From contig JAPWUV010000004.1 in assembly GCA_028275345.1 (NCBI GenBank), positions 124,001 through 188,000 of the forward strand: a stretch of 64,000 bases of DNA. The letters are read 5' to 3'. This stretch comes from a bacterium. GTDB taxonomy: Bacteria; Zhuqueibacterota; Zhuqueibacteria; Oleimicrobiales; Geothermoviventaceae. Numbering within the stretch: position 1 is the first letter of the stretch; every line of letters begins with the position of its first letter. The notes beneath the pieces are model-generated. The model did no database searches. It saw only the letters and a list, made by a program, of their open reading frames with translations, and was not told the origin of the DNA. Of this stretch, positions 60,281-64,000 are shown one piece after another. The position numbers were made by a program, and so were the translations under genes.

Positions 60281-62029
60281 ATGGACGGTCTCGTAGAGGA
60301 TCTCAAGTCCCTCCTTCCGTACCTGCGGCGGTACCGAAGGTCATATTGGGTTGGCCTGGCCGCGGTGGTCTTCGGCACGGCGTTTCAGCTCGGTTCGCCG
60401 TGGGTGTTGAGATTCGCCATTGACGCGCTGGCGAGGGGCGGTTCGCCTCGCCAGGTGGCTCTGTACGCGCTCACCTTCGTCGGCCTTGCCGCCCTGGCGG
60501 GCATCTTCCGTTACCTCATGCGGATGACCATCATCGGGGCTTCCCGGTGGATCGAGTACGACCTGCGGAATGACTACTTCGCCCACCTCGAGCGCATGAA
60601 TCCTGCCTTCTACCATCGCTGGCGTACGGGCGATTTGATGGCCCGGGCCACGAATGACCTCAATGCCGTGCGCTCGCTCCTTGGCCCGGGGATCATGCAA
60701 GCCGCCAGCACGATCCTCGTGGCGCTCGGGGCTGTGGTGCAGATGTTCAGTCTGGACGCTGTGCTCGCTTCCATCGCCCTCCTGGCGCTGCCGTTGATCA
60801 GCGTCGTGGTTTTCCGGCTGATGCGGCGCATCCGCCTTCTGTACGACCAGATCCAGGCCCAGTATTCCCGCATCAGCGAGAAGGCCCAGGAGAATCTGGC
60901 CGGCATTCGCATCGTGAAGAGCTACGCCGCCGGAAGCCGCGAGATCCGCCTCTTCGCCAAAGCGAACGAAGAGTACGTGCGGCGGAACCTGAAGCTGGCC
61001 AAAGTCCGCGGAGCCTTGGTGGGCACGATTGAAGTCTTGGCGGGCATCGGGATCCTCCTCATCCTCTGGGTCGGGGGGCACCGGGTGATCCACAGGCACA
61101 TGAGCCTGGGCGAGTTGGTGGCCTTCATGTCGTTCTTGGCCATGCTCTCCTGGCCCATGATCGCCATCGGCTGGACTCTGAACCTAATCGAGCAGGGTCG
61201 TGCTTCCTGGATCCGCATTCAGCAGGTCATGCAGGAAGAGCCGGAGATCGCAGATGGCCCGCGCACCGACTTCTCCATCGCCAGCCTGCGGGGTGCGATC
61301 CGATTCGATGGGGTGAGCTTCAGCTACGACGGCGCCTGGGTGCTGCGCGGTGTGGATCTCGACATCCCGCAAGGCGCTGCCGTGGGCATCGTCGGAAGGA
61401 CCGGCGCCGGGAAGTCCACCCTCGTGCATCTGATCCCGCGCCTCTACGATCCCACCGAGGGTCAGGTACGCATCGATGGGCGCGACGTGAGGGAGATCCC
61501 GCTTGCGGTCCTCCGGCGATGCGTGGCGATCGTCCCCCAGGAGAGTTTCCTGTTCTCCGACACGATCGCTGCGAACATCGCCTTCGGGACCGACGGGAGC
61601 GAGGAGCAGATTCGCTGGGCGGCGGAGATGGCCGGCCTCCTGGAGGAGATCCAGTCGTTTCCCCAGGGATTCGACACGTTGCTCGGCGAGAGAGGGGTGA
61701 ACCTCTCCGGCGGGCAGAAGCAGAGGGTGGCCTTGGCCAGGGCTCTGCTCCGCGACTCAGCCATCCTGATCTTGGACGATGCCCTCTCCGCTGTGGACGC
61801 CGCCACGGAGGAGCGCATCCTGCGGAATCTGCGCCGGATCATGCGAGGCCGCACTACGCTGGTCGTGTCGCACCGGATCTCGGCGGTGAAGGATCTCGAC
61901 TTCATCGTGGTGCTGGACGAGGGCCGCGTGGTCGAGATGGGCACTCACGATGCGCTTCTTTCCTTTCGCGGCCTCTATTGGGAGCTTTACCAGGTCCAGC
62001 AGTTGGAAGAATCCCTTTCGGCGCTCTGA
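60281..62029 (+). CDS. ABC exporter half-transporter with degenerate ATP site
   Basis: A 582-residue type IV ABC exporter: six membrane helices (about 20-310) and an ATPase domain (about 340-575). Walker A is GRTGAGKSTL; the signature is LSGGQKQRVALARAL; Walker B is ILILDDALSAVD, with Asp in place of the catalytic Glu; the H-loop is VSHRISAV. Together with the next gene it matches heterodimeric exporters (TM287/288 or BmrCD type), in which one site is non-hydrolytic. The ATG at 60281 follows GAGAGGCG. Substrate unknown (lipid or drug). Confidence 0.88.
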   Translation: MDGLVEDLKSLLPYLRRYRRSYWVGLAAVVFGTAFQLGSPWVLRFAIDALARGGSPRQVALYALTFVGLAALAGIFRYLMRMTIIGASRWIEYDLRNDYFAHLERMNPAFYHRWRTGDLMARATNDLNAVRSLLGPGIMQAASTILVALGAVVQMFSLDAVLASIALLALPLISVVVFRLMRRIRLLYDQIQAQYSRISEKAQENLAGIRIVKSYAAGSREIRLFAKANEEYVRRNLKLAKVRGALVGTIEVLAGIGILLILWVGGHRVIHRHMSLGELVAFMSFLAMLSWPMIAIGWTLNLIEQGRASWIRIQQVMQEEPEIADGPRTDFSIASLRGAIRFDGVSFSYDGAWVLRGVDLDIPQGAAVGIVGRTGAGKSTLVHLIPRLYDPTEGQVRIDGRDVREIPLAVLRRCVAIVPQESFLFSDTIAANIAFGTDGSEEQIRWAAEMAGLLEEIQSFPQGFDTLLGERGVNLSGGQKQRVALARALLRDSAILILDDALSAVDAATEERILRNLRRIMRGRTTLVVSHRISAVKDLDFIVVLDEGRVVEMGTHDALLSFRGLYWELYQVQQLEESLSAL

Positions 62030-62074
62030 TCGAGAGCGACGGACGTCGACGGAGGAAATGCTTTAGGGCGGAAG

Positions 62075-63928
62075 ATGGCGGACCAGGACTATCGCGAGGA
62101 GGAAATCCTCGGCAAGGCGTACGATGCGCGGCTCATGCGGCGGCTACTGCAGTACCTCCGGCCGTACCTGGCGGAGGCCGCAGCGGCCGTGGTCCTGCTC
62201 CTCCTGCTCTCCCTGCTGCAGCTGCTCGGTCCGTACCTGGTGAAGGTCGCCATCGATGCTCACATCGCCCGCGGCCGCGTGGCAGGCCTCGCGGCGATCA
62301 GCCTTTTGTTTTTCGCGGTGTTGCTGCTCCAATTCGCCGTGGAAGTGGCCCAATCCTATTTGATCCAGCGGATGGGCCAGAACATCATGCGCGACCTCCG
62401 CCTCGAGGTCTTCGGTCATTTGCAGCGGCTACCGCTTTCCTATTTCGATCGCAATCCGGTGGGCCGCTTGATGACCCGCGTGACGACGGATGTGGAGAAC
62501 CTCAACGAAATGCTCTCCTCCGGGGTCGTGGCCATTTTCGGCGACGTGTTCACCCTGACCGGGATCGCGGTGGTGATGCTTTGGATCCAGTGGCAGCTGG
62601 CGCTGGTGAGTTTCCTGGTAGTTCCCTTCCTCACCGTTGCCACCTTCATGTTCCGGAGCAAAGTTCGCGAGGCCTACCGGGAGATTCGCGTCCGTATTGC
62701 CAAGATCAACGCGTACCTTCAGGAGAACATCTCCGGCATGGCCGTCGTGCAGCTCTTCGGCCGGGAGAGCCGAAACCTGGACCATTTCCGGAAGCTGAAC
62801 TACGATCATCTGGAGGCTTTTCTTCGGACCATTTTCTACCACGCCGTATTCTTCCCCGTCGTGGAGTTGCTGGGGGCGCTGGCCGTCGCGCTGATCCTGT
62901 GGTACGGCGGGATTCGGATGCACGCCGGCTCCCTTACGATCGGGGCTGTTGTGGCTTTCATCCAGTATGCGCAGCGCTTCTTCCGCCCCATCTCGGACCT
63001 GGCGGAAAAGTACAACATCATGCAGTCGGCCATGGCCTCGGCGGAGAGGATCTTCCGCTTGCTGGACGAGCCCGAAGAGCCGGACTTCCGGAGCCCGGCC
63101 ATTCGTCCAGCGGTGGTGCGCGGCGAGATCGAGTTCCGCGGGGTCTGGTTCTCCTACAACGGCGAGGACTGGGTTCTGCGGGATGTTTCCTTCCGCATCG
63201 ATCCCGGGGAGCGAGTGGCCTTTGTGGGAGCCACGGGGGCCGGCAAAACCAGCATCATGAGCCTTTTGACGCGACTCTACGAGCCCCAGCGCGGCTGCAT
63301 TCTGCTGGATGGCGTGGATATCCGGCATATCCCGCGCGACGAGCTTCGCAGGAACATCGCCGTAGTCCCCCAGGAGGTCTTCCTTTTCGCCGGCACGGTG
63401 GAGGAGAACATCGGCCTGGGGAATGAGCGGATCTCCTCCGAGGCGATCAGGCAAGTGGCCGAAGCCCTCAACATCCACGAGATGATCGAGAAGCTGCCGC
63501 GCGGCTACCGAGAAGATGTCCGGGAGCGGGGGAGTAGACTCAGCCTGGGCCAGAGGCAGCTCATCTCCTTCGCTCGCGCCTTGGCTCATGATCCACGCGT
63601 GGTCGTTTTGGACGAGGCCACCTCCAGCGTCGACTCGGAGACCGAACGGATGGTCCAGGAGGCCTTGGAAAAGCTCTTGGCCGGCCGGACGGCGCTCATC
63701 GTCGCGCATCGCTTGTCCACGGTTCAGAACGCCGACCGCATTCTCGTCCTGCACAAGGGGGAAATCCGGGAGGTCGGTACCCACAGCGAGCTCTTGGCTC
63801 GGCAAGGGATATACTATCGGCTGTACCAGTTGCAGCTCGCTGGGTTAAAGGTGGAGCGCCCGGTGGAAGGGGAGAGCTCGGCGCCCTCGAGCGAAGCAGC
63901 TTCCCACGCGCCGGCGACACGCGCTTGA
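62075..63928 (+). CDS. ABC exporter half-transporter, catalytic partner
   Basis: A 617-residue type IV ABC exporter with six helices (about 35-325) and an ATPase (about 350-590). Walker A is GATGAGKTSIM; Walker B is VVVLDEATSSVD with the catalytic Glu; the H-loop is VAHRLSTV. Its signature is LSLGQRQLISFARAL, deviating from LSGGQ. In a heterodimer this signature faces the Walker sites of the other subunit, which also carry the Asp substitution, so one composite site is doubly degenerate. It lies 45 bases after its partner. The last 25 residues are a polar tail. Confidence 0.9.
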   Translation: MADQDYREEEILGKAYDARLMRRLLQYLRPYLAEAAAAVVLLLLLSLLQLLGPYLVKVAIDAHIARGRVAGLAAISLLFFAVLLLQFAVEVAQSYLIQRMGQNIMRDLRLEVFGHLQRLPLSYFDRNPVGRLMTRVTTDVENLNEMLSSGVVAIFGDVFTLTGIAVVMLWIQWQLALVSFLVVPFLTVATFMFRSKVREAYREIRVRIAKINAYLQENISGMAVVQLFGRESRNLDHFRKLNYDHLEAFLRTIFYHAVFFPVVELLGALAVALILWYGGIRMHAGSLTIGAVVAFIQYAQRFFRPISDLAEKYNIMQSAMASAERIFRLLDEPEEPDFRSPAIRPAVVRGEIEFRGVWFSYNGEDWVLRDVSFRIDPGERVAFVGATGAGKTSIMSLLTRLYEPQRGCILLDGVDIRHIPRDELRRNIAVVPQEVFLFAGTVEENIGLGNERISSEAIRQVAEALNIHEMIEKLPRGYREDVRERGSRLSLGQRQLISFARALAHDPRVVVLDEATSSVDSETERMVQEALEKLLAGRTALIVAHRLSTVQNADRILVLHKGEIREVGTHSELLARQGIYYRLYQLQLAGLKVERPVEGESSAPSSEAASHAPATRA

Positions 63929-63930
63929 GC

Positions 63931-64000
63931 TTGTGGAGGCACGAGCGCAGCCGACGGCAAGCCGAGGAGCAGCGGGCTCTTTTCATTCCGCTCAGGGGGC
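63931..64000 (+). CDS. Possible start of another gene, cut by window end
   Basis: After the exporter stop, a TTG-initiated frame (Leu/Met-Trp-Arg-His-Glu-Arg-Ser) stays open to the end of the window with an acidic/basic, protein-like composition (RRQAEEQRALFIPLRG). No convincing ribosome-binding site is seen, and another frame from GTG is open as well. Too short to identify. Confidence 0.25.
   Translation, partial: MWRHERSRRQAEEQRALFIPLRG

Overview
The window is a GC-rich bacterial chromosome segment with dense, mostly co-directional genes and frequent GTG/TTG starts. No rRNA, tRNA, transposase, integrase or CRISPR array was seen. A batC-D-E run, a PorV/FadL-like outer-membrane protein, lipoproteins with TonB_C domains, a succinylase-type lysine pathway (dapD) and many multiheme cytochromes point to a diderm bacterium. 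The FCB group or a neighbouring candidate phylum (Calditrichota/KSB1-like) or Acidobacteriota would fit. This placement is an inference; no marker was searched.

Layout. 1-7.4 kb: end of a Bat (aerotolerance) operon, then envelope genes. 7.7-10.4 kb: an exported Bcp-type peroxiredoxin and an orphan PAS histidine kinase. 10.6-11.3 kb: rplU-rpmA behind a near-consensus promoter. 11.4-17.7 kb: mdh, two-subunit class I fumarase and sdhACDB, a contiguous malate-fumarate-succinate block. 18.0-21.8 kb: an 11-heme lipoprotein, a predicted beta-barrel and a 14-heme exported cytochrome, the composition expected of a porin-cytochrome conduit. 21.9-24.5 kb: an exported GH116 glycosidase.

24.9-41.1 kb is the most striking part. 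Nineteen consecutive minus-strand genes begin at a PerR-type regulator with a 19-bp inverted repeat lying on its own promoter. They encode six ferritin-like diiron proteins, a pentaheme cytochrome, a monoheme cytochrome-porin fusion, two CydA-like oxidase subunits each ending in a cytochrome c domain, a rubredoxin-helical protein, a USP with a PCP_red-like tail, a rubredoxin-NAD(P)H:rubredoxin oxidoreductase fusion, an FprA flavodiiron protein, a Tat-exported protein and a 37-residue rubredoxin-like protein. I read it as a PerR-controlled oxygen/peroxide defence and electron-disposal island. Two small paralogous ORFs diverge from it.

41.8-50.8 kb: rlmN, moxR, a DUF58 protein, a degenerate NtrY-like kinase, a UvrD helicase fused to an AddB-type iron-sulfur nuclease, and rmuC. 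50.8-56.5 kb: a TetR-controlled YbhGFSR-like efflux operon whose tandem ATPase is split in two, with a clear TetR operator. 56.7-60.1 kb: a MaoC hydratase, then a lysine riboswitch with a strong terminator ahead of dapB-dapA-dapD. 60.3-63.9 kb: two ABC exporter half-transporters that look like a heterodimer with one degenerate ATP site.
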